A DNA stretch of 64,000 nt, taken from NCBI RefSeq assembly GCF_000179595.2, contig NZ_JH556653.1:3346-67345 (forward strand), in the 5' to 3' direction. The position numbers were made by a program, and so were the translations under genes. This DNA comes from Acetivibrio cellulolyticus CD2. GTDB lineage: Bacteria; Bacillota; Clostridia; Acetivibrionales; Acetivibrionaceae. This document shows, one piece after another, positions 15,900 to 25,266 of this stretch (position 1 is the stretch's first letter; each line of letters opens with the position of its first letter). The notes beneath the pieces were generated by a model, which was not told the origin of the DNA, did no database searches, and was given only the letters and a program-made list of their open reading frames with translations.

Positions 15900-18500
15900 A
15901 TGAAGACAAGTATTAAGAGAATAATTTCTACATTAACGATGATTACAGTTTTTTTACTTCTATTTAGTCCTGCATTTGCACAAGAGGATGAACCACAGGT
16001 TCAAGAAACATGGGACAAAACAATATCAGGAAAAGTTTGTCTTCCGAAAGGAATTGTTGCATCTAACGACACATATGTATCTATTAGCGTATACACTAAC
16101 ATGTCCGAAAATGAGAATTACTTCGAGAACAATGTTGAAGTCCTATTAAAAGAAAATACCAGTTACGCAGAATATACCTTGAATGTGCCTTCCGGCAAAG
16201 GATATGTTGTAAGTTTTTGGTGTTATGGTACCCTTCCAAAGAACATTTTGAATTATGGATATTACAATGAATCAGGTACTGTTATGAATCAATTGGATTC
16301 CACCAAAATCGACGTTATGTCGTGTAATGCTGAAAATATTAACCTAAACTTCATTAAAGGAAAATCGATTTCAGGTATTGTGTATCTTCCTGAAGGAATA
16401 GTAACTCCTTCAGAAGGCGGATACATGAATCTATTTGTTAATTCTAATAACAATACTGATGATAACTATGACGATGACTATTACAATAGTGCTTCGATAG
16501 AAGTTCCGGTTGGAGTAAATTCATTTCCTTATTCCATAAGTGTGTTGGAAGACCGTGATTACAGTATGTCATTCGATATAAACAGTATTCCCGGAGTATT
16601 AAACAGAGGATATTACAATACAAATGGAACAGTTCTTAGCAATTTAGATGCATCCCTTGTAAATGTTAAAGATCAGGATATAGAAAATGTAAATATTAAA
16701 CTTGCTAAAGGCGTAAACATTGAAGGAACATTAAATTTGCCTGATAACATGACAGCACCTGAAGGCGGTATAAATGTATATGTAAATACAAATTCAGATA
16801 ACGGCACACCCGATATTTGGGAAGACGATTATTATAGCTACACAAACTGCATTATTCCTCAAGGGGAAAACTCAGTAAATTATTCTTTAACAGTTGTACC
16901 TTCAAAATCTACATCATATATTTTGAATTATACTATTGATCAAAACACAGTAGGATTATTCAACCAAGGCTATTATTGCAAAAATGGCAGTACTATTGAC
17001 CCTTCAAAGGCTACACCTGTTGTAGTTGGAGCAGAAACAGTGACTGATATTAATATAATTTTAGCTAAAGGTGCAGTTTTAAAAGGAACAATTTCAATAC
17101 CTGAGGGAATGACTGTTCCTACTGAAGGATTTTATATTGACCTAAACGCACAGACTGATAATATGACACCAGAAAACTATGAAGATGATGCTTCTTATTA
17201 CGCTAATTCTTATATTGAAGGTGGCAGTAACTCAGCAAAATTCTATATTACGGTAGATCCTTCGAAGACAGACTATGTTCTAAATTATGGTTTTTGGGAT
17301 ACTACGTATTCAACCTACAAACAGGGGTACTATAATTCTGTCGAAACAGCAGCTAACATACAAGATGCAACAAAAATCTCTGATTTTGAAAAAGAAATAG
17401 ATTTTAAGATTTTACAGGGTGTTAAATTATGTGGAAAAGTAAGTTTACCTAATGGTGAAAAAGCTCCTGAGGGCGGTTTGCAAATATCCTTAAACGCTCT
17501 TTCCACTGATATTTCCACTAAGGACAGCACTAATGGAATTTCAGCATATGGAAGTATTTATATTGGTGAAGGCGAAAATTTTGCACCTTATACTCTTGAA
17601 GTTTACCCTAAGGAAAAAACAAGCTGTTTTGTAAACTATGACTATTATACAGATCAAAAAACTCAATATCTTAACAAGGGATATTACAGTCAGTCAGGAA
17701 TGGGCTATAGCATCTCAAATGCTACTCCTATAATAGTTGACAAGGATACTGATACTGTAGAAAACATTAACCTTACACTCCTAAAAGGTGTTGAACTCAA
17801 AGGTGAATTGAAAATACCTGAAAAACTAGTAAATAAATCCGATCTATGTATTTATATAAATGCAATAAATGAAAATGGTACACCCGATTTTATCATGGAT
17901 GATCTATGTAGCTACACAAGTATAAATGCCGACGGTAAAAGCAAAGTTCCATTTACCCTTTATGTTGCACCTGGATTGAAAAACGGTTACAAACTTAGTT
18001 TCAACTTATACGGTGATCTGGATGAATATGTAAGCACCTCTTATTATAACAAAAAAGGAATGGTAGGCAATTATAAAGATGCTACACCAATATTGGTTGG
18101 AAATTCAGGTGTCAAGGACATAAAGCTCTCAGCAATAAAAGGTGTAAAAATATCAGGTGTTATTAACATTGAAGAAGCAAATAGGGGAGAAATTGCTCCA
18201 AGTACCTTTTATGTTACAGCTACCAGTGACAGTAACACAACTGAATGCTTTTATGATGATATTTATAGTAGTAAATATTTTAACGTTACTGAAGGTCAAA
18301 ATTCAATTGCCTATGAAATTTATGTAGTACCGGAAAGTGACTATACATTGAGCTTTGGTCAGTATGACACTTCAGATTACATGACAGAAGGCTTCTATAG
18401 CAAAACAGGAACAGTGCACACGATTCAAGATGCAGATAAAATAAAAATCGGTAAGAAGGCAGTAAAAGATATCAATTTCAACATCGATAAATGCGAGTAA
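15900..18500 (+). CDS. Large secreted protein of seven tandem beta-rich repeats
   Basis: This is an 866-residue protein with a signal peptide (SPAFA-Q, cleavage near residue 27) and then seven degenerate repeats of about 115-120 residues. Each repeat begins [IL]xGxxxLPxG, has a middle N/D-rich DDYY segment, an NSxxYxLxVxP segment and a GYYNxxGTV turn, and ends in NINLxxxKG. No SLH domain, sortase motif or catalytic domain is visible, so it is probably released or held by protein contacts. The repeats resemble carboxypeptidase-regulatory-like beta-sandwiches in spirit, but I cannot assign a family. GGGGG lies upstream of the ATG, and a strong terminator follows. Confidence 0.8.
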   Translation: MKTSIKRIISTLTMITVFLLLFSPAFAQEDEPQVQETWDKTISGKVCLPKGIVASNDTYVSISVYTNMSENENYFENNVEVLLKENTSYAEYTLNVPSGKGYVVSFWCYGTLPKNILNYGYYNESGTVMNQLDSTKIDVMSCNAENINLNFIKGKSISGIVYLPEGIVTPSEGGYMNLFVNSNNNTDDNYDDDYYNSASIEVPVGVNSFPYSISVLEDRDYSMSFDINSIPGVLNRGYYNTNGTVLSNLDASLVNVKDQDIENVNIKLAKGVNIEGTLNLPDNMTAPEGGINVYVNTNSDNGTPDIWEDDYYSYTNCIIPQGENSVNYSLTVVPSKSTSYILNYTIDQNTVGLFNQGYYCKNGSTIDPSKATPVVVGAETVTDINIILAKGAVLKGTISIPEGMTVPTEGFYIDLNAQTDNMTPENYEDDASYYANSYIEGGSNSAKFYITVDPSKTDYVLNYGFWDTTYSTYKQGYYNSVETAANIQDATKISDFEKEIDFKILQGVKLCGKVSLPNGEKAPEGGLQISLNALSTDISTKDSTNGISAYGSIYIGEGENFAPYTLEVYPKEKTSCFVNYDYYTDQKTQYLNKGYYSQSGMGYSISNATPIIVDKDTDTVENINLTLLKGVELKGELKIPEKLVNKSDLCIYINAINENGTPDFIMDDLCSYTSINADGKSKVPFTLYVAPGLKNGYKLSFNLYGDLDEYVSTSYYNKKGMVGNYKDATPILVGNSGVKDIKLSAIKGVKISGVINIEEANRGEIAPSTFYVTATSDSNTTECFYDDIYSSKYFNVTEGQNSIAYEIYVVPESDYTLSFGQYDTSDYMTEGFYSKTGTVHTIQDADKIKIGKKAVKDINFNIDKCE

Positions 18501-18546
18501 TTATTAAAGTGCATAGCTATAAGTAAAATTATAAATTGGTATAAAG

Positions 18547-18584
18547 TGAGGGTTGTCCAAATTTGGTCAACCCTCATTTCCTTT
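18547..18584 (+). terminator. Terminator after repeat protein
   Basis: TGAGGGTTG (18547-18555) and CAACCCTCA (18568-18576), with an inner CCAA/TTGG, form a long stem followed by TTTCCTTT. Confidence 0.85.
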
Positions 18585-18680
18585 AATGGATGGCAATGAT
18601 AAACAAATATACTTCATACGAACTAAGAGATGTTAAAATATTACTTTTATATTACGAAGTAGTTTGCTTATCCGGGTGTA

Positions 18681-18689
18681 TGCTATAAT
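18681..18689 (+). promoter_or_regulatory. Extended -10 promoter for topB
   Basis: TGCTATAAT is an extended -10 element with perfect TATAAT, about 100 nt upstream of topB. No good -35 is seen at 17 nt, as expected for extended -10 promoters. Confidence 0.4.
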
Positions 18690-18790
18690 ACTGCTATAAC
18701 TTAATGGTGGTGAATATAGAACTATATACTTAGATAAATAATAGTGCTAATATATACTAACAAGATAAAAGTTGAAAGGAAATTATACAA

Positions 18791-20956
18791 ATGGGAAAGA
18801 CTTTAGTTTTAGCAGAAAAACCTTCCGTAGCAAGAGATATTGCCAAAGTGCTAAACAGCAACCAAAAAGGGAATGGATTCTTAGCTGGTCCAAAATACAT
18901 AGTAACTTGGGCATTAGGACATCTTGTAACACTAGCCGACCCAGAGAGCTACAGTGACAGATATAAGACTTGGAATATAGAAGATTTGCCAATGCTGCCA
19001 AAGAAAATGGAACTTGTTGTTATAAGAGAAACATCCAAGCAATTTGGCGTTGTAAAAAACCTAATGCACAGGGATGATATAGACGAGCTCGTCATTGCTA
19101 CAGACTCAGGTAGAGAAGGCGAACTTGTGGCAAGATGGATAATTATAAAGGCAGGATTTCGAAAGCCAATAAAACGTTTATGGATCTCTTCACAAACCGA
19201 CAAAGCTATAAAGGATGGTTTTGCAAATCTCAAACCTGCAAGGGATTATGATAATCTGTTCTTCTCCGCTCAGAGCAGATCAGAGGCAGATTGGCTGGTG
19301 GGCCTTAATGTAACACGTGCATTAACCTGCAAGTTCAATGCCCAACTCTCAGCTGGTAGAGTTCAAACTCCTACACTGGCTATGATCGTAGAACGCGAGA
19401 ACGAAATAAGAAAATTTGTTCCAAAAGATTATTGGAGCATTAATGCTGGCTTTGAAGGCTTTACAGTCCAATGGCAGGATAAGGCTTCAGGTCAAACAAG
19501 GATATTTGATAAGAAAAAAGCTGATGATATTGTAGCAAAAGTTACAGGACAAACCGGACAAATTGTTGAAGTGCGTAAGGAAGCCAAAAGGGAGCTTCCG
19601 CCATTAGCTTATGATCTGACTGAACTCCAGCGTGATGCAAATAGAAAATACGGTTATTCTGCAAAACAAACTTTAAATATCATGCAGAAATTATATGAAT
19701 CTCATAAGTTAGTTACTTACCCAAGGACAGATTCAAGGTATATAACCGACGATATTGTACCAACACTTACTGAGCGTTTAAAAAGCATTGCTGTGGGGCC
19801 TTATGCCAAACCCGTGCAAAGCATAATAAGAAACAAAATTGTCGTAACAAAACGATTCGTAGATAACAGCAAAGTTTCAGATCACCATGCCATAATCCCT
19901 ACTGAACAGTATGTCAATTTGGCTTCTTTAAATACAGAGGAACGCAATATATATGATTTGATCGTAAAGAGGTTTATCGCCGTTTTAAACCCTCCTTTTG
20001 AGTATGAGCAGACTACTGTTAAGGTAGACGTCAAAAGTGAGCTATTTTATGCAAAAGGAAAGATTGTGAAGTCATGGGGTTGGAAAAGTGTATATGAGGG
20101 ATTTGGCAAACTGGAAGAAGATGACGATGATGACGAAAACAGTCATTCTCTTCCTGATATCAAACAGGGTCAAAAGGCTGCTTTAACCTCTGTAAAACCT
20201 GTTAACGGCAAGACTAAGCCTCCTGCAAGATACACTGAAGCTACCCTTTTATCTGCAATGGAGCATCCGGGAAAATTCGTGGAAAACAAAGCCTTGAGAG
20301 AAGCACTAGAGAACACAAGCGGACTCGGAACACCTGCAACACGGGCAGATATAATTGAAAAGCTGTTTAACACCTTCTATGTTGAGCGAAAGGGTAAGGA
20401 GATTTTCCCAACTTCTAAAGGAATCCAACTTATAGGCATTGTTCCTTCAGATCTGAAATCTCCTGAACTGACTGCCAAGTGGGAACAGCAGCTCGCCCTC
20501 ATAAGTAAGGGCAAAACTAATTCGGACACCTTTGTTTCTGAAATGAGAAACTACGCAACAAAGCTTGTTAAGGATGTAGTCTCCAGTAATGAAGTCTTCA
20601 AACACGATAACGTTACAAGGGAAAAATGTGAATGCGGTAAATATCTATTGGAGGTAAATGGCAAGAAGGGTAAAATGCTTGTGTGTCCTGACCGCGAATG
20701 CGGCTTCAGAAAATCCATATCTCTAGTATCCAATGCCAGATGCCCTGAATGTCATAAAAAGATGGAAATCCGTGGTGAGGATGAAAACAAATCCTTCTAT
20801 TGCGCATGTGGATATAGAGAAAAACTGGATGCTTTCAAAAAGCGTAAAGGTGAGCAGGTAAACAAGAAGGAAGTTACAAGTTTCTTGAAGCAACAGGATA
20901 AAGGCGAAGCTATAAACTCGGCACTTGCTGATGCGTTAGCCAAGTGGAAATCCTAA
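18791..20956 (+). CDS. topB: DNA topoisomerase III (type IA)
   Basis: The 721-residue topoisomerase has a TOPRIM domain (VLAEKPSVARDI at the start; DSGREGELVAR near 105), the catalytic Tyr in LVTYPRTDSRYI near 310 and the GLGTPATRADIIE motif near 515. A C-terminal zinc ribbon carries three cysteine clusters (CECG, CPDRECGF, CPEC/CACG). It relaxes negatively supercoiled DNA and decatenates. The start ATG follows AAAGGAAA. Length and motif order match chromosomal TopB rather than short plasmid versions. Confidence 0.95.
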   Translation: MGKTLVLAEKPSVARDIAKVLNSNQKGNGFLAGPKYIVTWALGHLVTLADPESYSDRYKTWNIEDLPMLPKKMELVVIRETSKQFGVVKNLMHRDDIDELVIATDSGREGELVARWIIIKAGFRKPIKRLWISSQTDKAIKDGFANLKPARDYDNLFFSAQSRSEADWLVGLNVTRALTCKFNAQLSAGRVQTPTLAMIVERENEIRKFVPKDYWSINAGFEGFTVQWQDKASGQTRIFDKKKADDIVAKVTGQTGQIVEVRKEAKRELPPLAYDLTELQRDANRKYGYSAKQTLNIMQKLYESHKLVTYPRTDSRYITDDIVPTLTERLKSIAVGPYAKPVQSIIRNKIVVTKRFVDNSKVSDHHAIIPTEQYVNLASLNTEERNIYDLIVKRFIAVLNPPFEYEQTTVKVDVKSELFYAKGKIVKSWGWKSVYEGFGKLEEDDDDDENSHSLPDIKQGQKAALTSVKPVNGKTKPPARYTEATLLSAMEHPGKFVENKALREALENTSGLGTPATRADIIEKLFNTFYVERKGKEIFPTSKGIQLIGIVPSDLKSPELTAKWEQQLALISKGKTNSDTFVSEMRNYATKLVKDVVSSNEVFKHDNVTREKCECGKYLLEVNGKKGKMLVCPDRECGFRKSISLVSNARCPECHKKMEIRGEDENKSFYCACGYREKLDAFKKRKGEQVNKKEVTSFLKQQDKGEAINSALADALAKWKS

Positions 20957-21019
20957 TTGGGAAAAGTGCGAATGCAGCTAAATTTAGTTTTAGAGTTTTT
21001 CATCTATAATAGAAAACAC

Positions 21020-21057
21020 AAAAAATAGCTATGCTCCCTAAGCCATAGCTATTTTTT
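21020..21057. terminator. Bidirectional terminator between topB and the MutS-like gene
   Basis: Perfect 14-bp arms (21020-21033 and 21044-21057, core ATAGCTAT) are flanked by A- and T-runs on both sides. It serves both converging genes. Confidence 0.9.
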
Positions 21058-21061
21058 ACAC

Positions 21062-22876
21062 TCAAAGTGCACTTTCATCTATATCAATACCTGCCATTTT
21101 CATGAGATAAATGGCATTGCGTGTTGTTGAAACGCCATTACGAAGCTTATAGTCAAAATGGATCTTGTTATCTTTATAGTACTCTTCGAAGTGATAGTTC
21201 CTTATCTTCTGGTTCTTCAACTCTAAATCACAAAGCTCAAAATCATGGGTAGATACCATTCCAATGGATTTAGTCCTACTGAGTTCCTCAATCAAAACCC
21301 TTGCTCCTGTATGTCGGTCTCTAGAATTGGTTCCTTTGAATATCTCATCCAGAAGGAAAAAGACTTTTCGTCCTTCCTTGGCTTCCTTAAGAATCTCCTT
21401 GATCCTTAAAAGCTCTGCATAGAATGAGGAAATGCTTTTGCCCAGATCATCACTAACCCTCATACAGCTATGTATATCCATGATAGATGCACGAAAAACC
21501 TGTGCACAAACCGGAGCTCCTGTATAAGCCAGAGCCAGGTTTATTCCAGCTGTTCTCAAAAGCGTACTTTTACCGGACATATTTGAACCAGTAATGAGAA
21601 GTACCTTTGTCGGCGAATTAAAATTTAGATTGTTGTATACCCTGTTTAATGTTATAAGTGGATGCCCCATCTGGACAGCTTCAAAACTCTCTTTGTCACC
21701 TTCCGAAATCTCCGGCATCACCCAGTCAGGATTATCATGGTTTATTATTGCCAGACTGGCTAAAGCTTCAACATCACCAATCCCTTCAAGCCATGCTTTT
21801 AAATACCTTCCTGACACGTCTTTCCATTTTTCCAAAGTAATCATGTTATGATAATCCCAAAGGGTAAGTATATTAAAAACAAAATAAAACGGAGCATGTC
21901 TATTGGAAATAGAATCAATTATTTTTGCCAGTCTGTTTACCTGCTCGTATGCAGGCTTTGCTACTTTCCCAGCCATCTTAGTACTAATTTCTTTTATTAA
22001 CGTAGCTTCGAATTTCTTATTTTCAAAGAGCTTTAACATTTTGTAATAAACTCTTATATCCTTGTTAAACTTATCGGCTGTATTGAAAATCTCATGTCTT
22101 TCCAAACGCTTATAGCGCAATATAAAATATTGAACAATTATCAAGATCGCTGGTATGTAGTAAGGGATTGCCGAAATCCATATTGACAGTATTAAAGATA
22201 GTATGGTAACTGCAGGCAATACTTTTACAATTATGTTGAGCCATGTTTTTCTGTAAAATGAATGTTCTTCATTGGCCCAATCAATAAGCTTTTCAGGGTT
22301 TTTCATATTATTTGACACAACCAGTCCTTCAGCCAAAAACCTGTGCCTCCACCCCAACTTCAAGGCTAGCTCTTTTACTGCTTCCTGACGCATTTTTATG
22401 CGGGCTGCATCTTTGCTGCTTCCAGATAACAATCCGCCTAATGCCTTTCGCCCTAAATAGGTATTTGCAACATTAATCCATTGGAACATAGACCTGTTTC
22501 CGAAAATGTCAAGATCATATGCATATTCGTGATTCCCATCAAGAAAATCCTTGCCGTCATCAAGGAATGTATCCCACTCTCCATTTATACGCTTTAAAGA
22601 ATCTTCATTTATTTTTACAAGCATTGAAGAATACATTTTAGCTTTAAACAATTTATCATGTTGAACCATCAAGTAACCGAACAAGAACGCAAATGCTATA
22701 AAAATCGCAGCCATTATAATGTAGTACTTAATTATGAATAAAAAGACGGTTAATGCAATACCTGATATAAACACTAATAATCTTAAGTTACTAATTGTAT
22801 TTATAGCCTTAACATGTTTTTGGTTTAGCCTTAAATAGCAATCCCTTCGTTTTTCATACCTCTCCTTTGCAACCAT
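21062..22876 (-). CDS. Membrane-anchored MutS-family ATPase
   Basis: This 604-residue protein has two TM hairpins (around residues 28-70 and 220-250) in the N-terminal half. It ends in a MutS domain V ATPase with Walker A GSNMSGKSTLLRT, the signature region DDLGKSISSFYAEL, Walker B FFLLDEIFKGTN and THDFEL. It lacks the mismatch-recognition and connector domains of MutS1 and the Smr nuclease of MutS2. Such membrane MutS homologues occur in Firmicutes and Bacteroidetes, and their function is not known. It is monocistronic. Confidence 0.88.
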   Translation of the reverse strand: MVAKERYEKRRDCYLRLNQKHVKAINTISNLRLLVFISGIALTVFLFIIKYYIIMAAIFIAFAFLFGYLMVQHDKLFKAKMYSSMLVKINEDSLKRINGEWDTFLDDGKDFLDGNHEYAYDLDIFGNRSMFQWINVANTYLGRKALGGLLSGSSKDAARIKMRQEAVKELALKLGWRHRFLAEGLVVSNNMKNPEKLIDWANEEHSFYRKTWLNIIVKVLPAVTILSLILSIWISAIPYYIPAILIIVQYFILRYKRLERHEIFNTADKFNKDIRVYYKMLKLFENKKFEATLIKEISTKMAGKVAKPAYEQVNRLAKIIDSISNRHAPFYFVFNILTLWDYHNMITLEKWKDVSGRYLKAWLEGIGDVEALASLAIINHDNPDWVMPEISEGDKESFEAVQMGHPLITLNRVYNNLNFNSPTKVLLITGSNMSGKSTLLRTAGINLALAYTGAPVCAQVFRASIMDIHSCMRVSDDLGKSISSFYAELLRIKEILKEAKEGRKVFFLLDEIFKGTNSRDRHTGARVLIEELSRTKSIGMVSTHDFELCDLELKNQKIRNYHFEEYYKDNKIHFDYKLRNGVSTTRNAIYLMKMAGIDIDESAL

Positions 22877-23027
22877 TAACTCAGTCCTTTACTATTTTGT
22901 ATTTTGTATAATAATATATATTATCTCTTTAAACTTCAAGAATTAATTTCAAAACATTGAAATATCTTTGGGAAAATGGTACATTTAATCAAGAGTTATT
23001 TTATACCCTTAGAAGGAGGTTGTACAA

Positions 23028-23675
23028 TTGTCAAAGCTACCATTAAAACTCACATTTGGGGAAGAAGTTGCAAATGCTATAACCCATGGTGTAGCATCAC
23101 TGCTTGTACTGTTTTCCATCCCTTTAGTATCAATCATTGCATACACCAAAGGCTCAATATATGATGTAGTAGGCGTCACTATTTTTTGTGTGTCAATTTT
23201 TTTAATGTTCCTCATGTCAACGTTTTATCACATAATGGAGCATGAAACAAAACACAAAAGAATAATGAGGATATTTGATCATATATTTATTTATGTCGCA
23301 ATTGCAGGTACATATACCCCTATAGCAATATCTGTCATAGGTGGATGGCAAGCGATCGTTATACTCTCAATACAATGGGCTATGGTTTTATTCGGCATTC
23401 TTTACAAGTCCATTTCCAAAAATTCAATGCCAAAGTTTTCGCTTATGATATATCTAGTTATGGGCTGGACACTTATTATTTTCATGCCGTTATTCTTCCA
23501 AAAAGCCAACCCTCTTCTTTTCTGGCTTATTCTTGCCGGAGGAGCACTATATTCTGCCGGAGCTGCTGTTTATGCCCGCAAAGGTTTCAAATATCACCAT
23601 ATGGTATGGCATTTATTCGTATTTTTTGGGGCATTAACACACTTTATCGGCATATGCTTCTTTATGTATAAATAA
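23028..23675 (+). CDS. Hemolysin III / TrhA-type PAQR membrane protein
   Basis: The 215-residue protein has seven hydrophobic segments and the family motifs EEVANAITHG near the start, STFYHIMEH, DHIFIYVAIAGTYTP and MVWHLFVFFGALTHF. The conserved His and Asp residues fit the zinc site of the PAQR superfamily; bacterial members affect membrane energetics and lipid balance more than lysis. The start is TTG with an ideal AAGGAGG RBS. Confidence 0.9.
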   Translation: MSKLPLKLTFGEEVANAITHGVASLLVLFSIPLVSIIAYTKGSIYDVVGVTIFCVSIFLMFLMSTFYHIMEHETKHKRIMRIFDHIFIYVAIAGTYTPIAISVIGGWQAIVILSIQWAMVLFGILYKSISKNSMPKFSLMIYLVMGWTLIIFMPLFFQKANPLLFWLILAGGALYSAGAAVYARKGFKYHHMVWHLFVFFGALTHFIGICFFMYK

Positions 23676-23692
23676 AAGATGTAATCAATAAC

Positions 23693-23766
23693 AAAAAATA
23701 ACTTTCATTCTGTGCGTGGCCTTTTGTACAATTAAGCCTTAAGCAAAACAGTGAAAGTTATTTTTT
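23693..23766. terminator. Bidirectional terminator
   Basis: AAAAAATAACTTTCA (23693-23707) pairs perfectly with TGAAAGTTATTTTTT (23752-23766) across a 44-nt loop. It serves the hemolysin III gene and the converging P-type ATPase-like gene. Confidence 0.8.
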
Positions 23767-23843
23767 GTCCTCGCAAGCTCTGGAAATTAACTATGTTACG
23801 AGGCACAAATATTTTATAATAATGGTTATCTACACTAAGTTTG

Positions 23844-24479
23844 CTAAGCTCTAGCCATGCCTACCAGTCCAACTAGAGTCATATGGTTTATATATTTATC
23901 CTTAGTTAACACTTTGGAAATACTCGAAACATCTTTTAATGCTATTGCATAAACACTGCTGCATCTATTGAGCATATCTTTCAATACCATATTCACTTCT
24001 TTATACAATTTCCTTGTAACCTTCACGAATTTAGAATCCATCAATATGTGAGAACATCTCTTCAATAGCTCCTCCGGAGTACCTTTCGATACTATTCTCA
24101 ACTTTTCATTAATTATATGTGTAGATACTTTTAGGCTGTTATCATATTCAAACGTAAGCTCATTTACTTTTGGTGCTATAGTCTCAATAAGCTTCTTATC
24201 GAACCCCTTCGAAGCAGCATAATGAAAAATTGCCTTTTCGTATTCATCGCCTATTATATCAACTTCTCTATTGTTAATTTTAATAACTTCAGCATAATTA
24301 CTAAGTACAAGGGAATGCATAAATATCCCAAAGCTCTTTTCTTCTTCATCGACATACTCTGCCTTTATAAGCTTCCCATCAAGGTAAACTTCTTCGACAA
24401 TCAAATTTGAAGGGCTGTTTGGGTCTCTTACTATAGAATTTCTATTTAACAAAGCTATTTCATTTGAACCAAGATTCAT
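23844..24479 (-). CDS. Orphan P-type ATPase nucleotide-binding domain protein
   Basis: The 211-residue protein matches the N domain of cation P-type ATPases: VEEVYLDGKLI (normally just after the phosphorylation loop), GDEYEKAIFHYAASKG (the GDPTExAL site), NELTFEYDNSLKVST, KGTPEELLKRCSHIL and a C-terminal MTLVGLVGMA. There is no membrane segment and no DKTGT phosphorylation motif: ALLNRNSIVR joins directly to VEEVYLDGK, as if the catalytic loop had been deleted. It is therefore not a pump; it could be a remnant or a nucleotide-binding regulator. ATG 24479 has AAAGGAGAG upstream. A GC-richer leader lies upstream. Confidence 0.75.
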   Translation of the reverse strand: MNLGSNEIALLNRNSIVRDPNSPSNLIVEEVYLDGKLIKAEYVDEEEKSFGIFMHSLVLSNYAEVIKINNREVDIIGDEYEKAIFHYAASKGFDKKLIETIAPKVNELTFEYDNSLKVSTHIINEKLRIVSKGTPEELLKRCSHILMDSKFVKVTRKLYKEVNMVLKDMLNRCSSVYAIALKDVSSISKVLTKDKYINHMTLVGLVGMARA

Positions 24480-24599
24480 AAACCCTCTCCTTTCCAATAT
24501 GTAAAAACATCCAGTATCACATTTTCAATGTTGCTAGCGAAACCTTGGAGCGCATAGAATTAGTCTATTACATTGTAAAGAAAATTATGCCTAAAGTTA

Positions 24600-24740
24600 A
24601 ATAAAACCCCCGCACCCATACCGTAATAGTAAGCTTCAGGGTCTCACGACTTATAGACTAAACGTCCGCAACTCTAACGTATTCACAGTTTGCCTTCCGT
24701 AACATATATAGACCGTTACTTCCTTTATTCCTGGATAAAT
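24600..24740 (-). ncRNA. Candidate structured RNA/leader upstream of the P-type ATPase-like gene
   Basis: This 140-nt stretch is clearly GC-richer than the AT-rich sequence on both sides and contains no reading frame. On the minus strand GTAAC pairs with GTTAC around a TATATA loop near the 5' end, TTACGG occurs twice, and the segment ends in GGTGCGGGGGTTTTATTT. It precedes the gene at 24479. No known riboswitch or housekeeping RNA consensus was recognised. The rest of the gap (24741-24955) is plain AT-rich sequence. Confidence 0.35.
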
Positions 24741-24955
24741 ATTCTAAGCGCAATTATATATCAGCAAATCTATATAAGCTTTACAAAAATATCCTATTAA
24801 CAATTTTAATTTTATAATAAATAATATTAACTTGTCAATTAATAATTTGTAAACATTTTATTAAATCTTGTTGAGTTTTCTTTATCTTGGTTATCGCATC
24901 GATTGTCTAGATTGAAACTTTTTTAGAAAAATACATTTTCTTTTCCCATCAAGAC

Positions 24956-24985
24956 TTGAAGAACGAAGCTAAATGGTAGTATAAT
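24956..24985 (+). promoter_or_regulatory. Promoter upstream of serA
   Basis: TTGAAG (24956-24961) and perfect TATAAT (24980-24985) lie 18 nt apart. A leader of about 280 nt follows before serA, containing a short protein-like open frame. Confidence 0.5.
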
Positions 24986-25123
24986 AGAATTCAAGATTAA
25001 TCTTATTCAAACTAAGATTAGATATATGGCTATTTATTTTTTTAAGCATACTTTTTGGTGGAGGTTGTTTTTTTTGCAAAAAGTTTGTTAAAAAATAAAC
25101 TATCCGTGTTGTTTTATTTGTAA

Positions 25124-25255
25124 ATCCAGTATAGACTATCAACCCATGAAGAAGCAAACCTTCTATATGATTTTATAGACTTCTCAAGAATTTTGCTAGA
25201 AGGTGATAAGAAACAGGTTGAATTTATAAGTAATTTTAAAAAAATAACAAACTAG
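25124..25255 (+). pseudogene. Possible gene remnant upstream of serA
   Basis: An open frame of 43 codons follows a TAA at 25121 and reads protein-like (HEEANLLYDFIDFSRILL, then EGDKKQVEFISNF). It ends in a TAG lying inside the serA Shine-Dalgarno sequence. It has no ATG, GTG or TTG start at its head. It could be the 3' end of a decayed gene that was once coupled to serA, or chance. The homologue is not recognised. Confidence 0.3.
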
Positions 25256-25266
25256 GGGGAATTATC

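Noticed and set aside
24498-24800. tRNA or tmRNA in the GC-richer gap
   Set aside because: No T-loop GGTTCGA-type sequence, no CCA end and no cloverleaf could be found.
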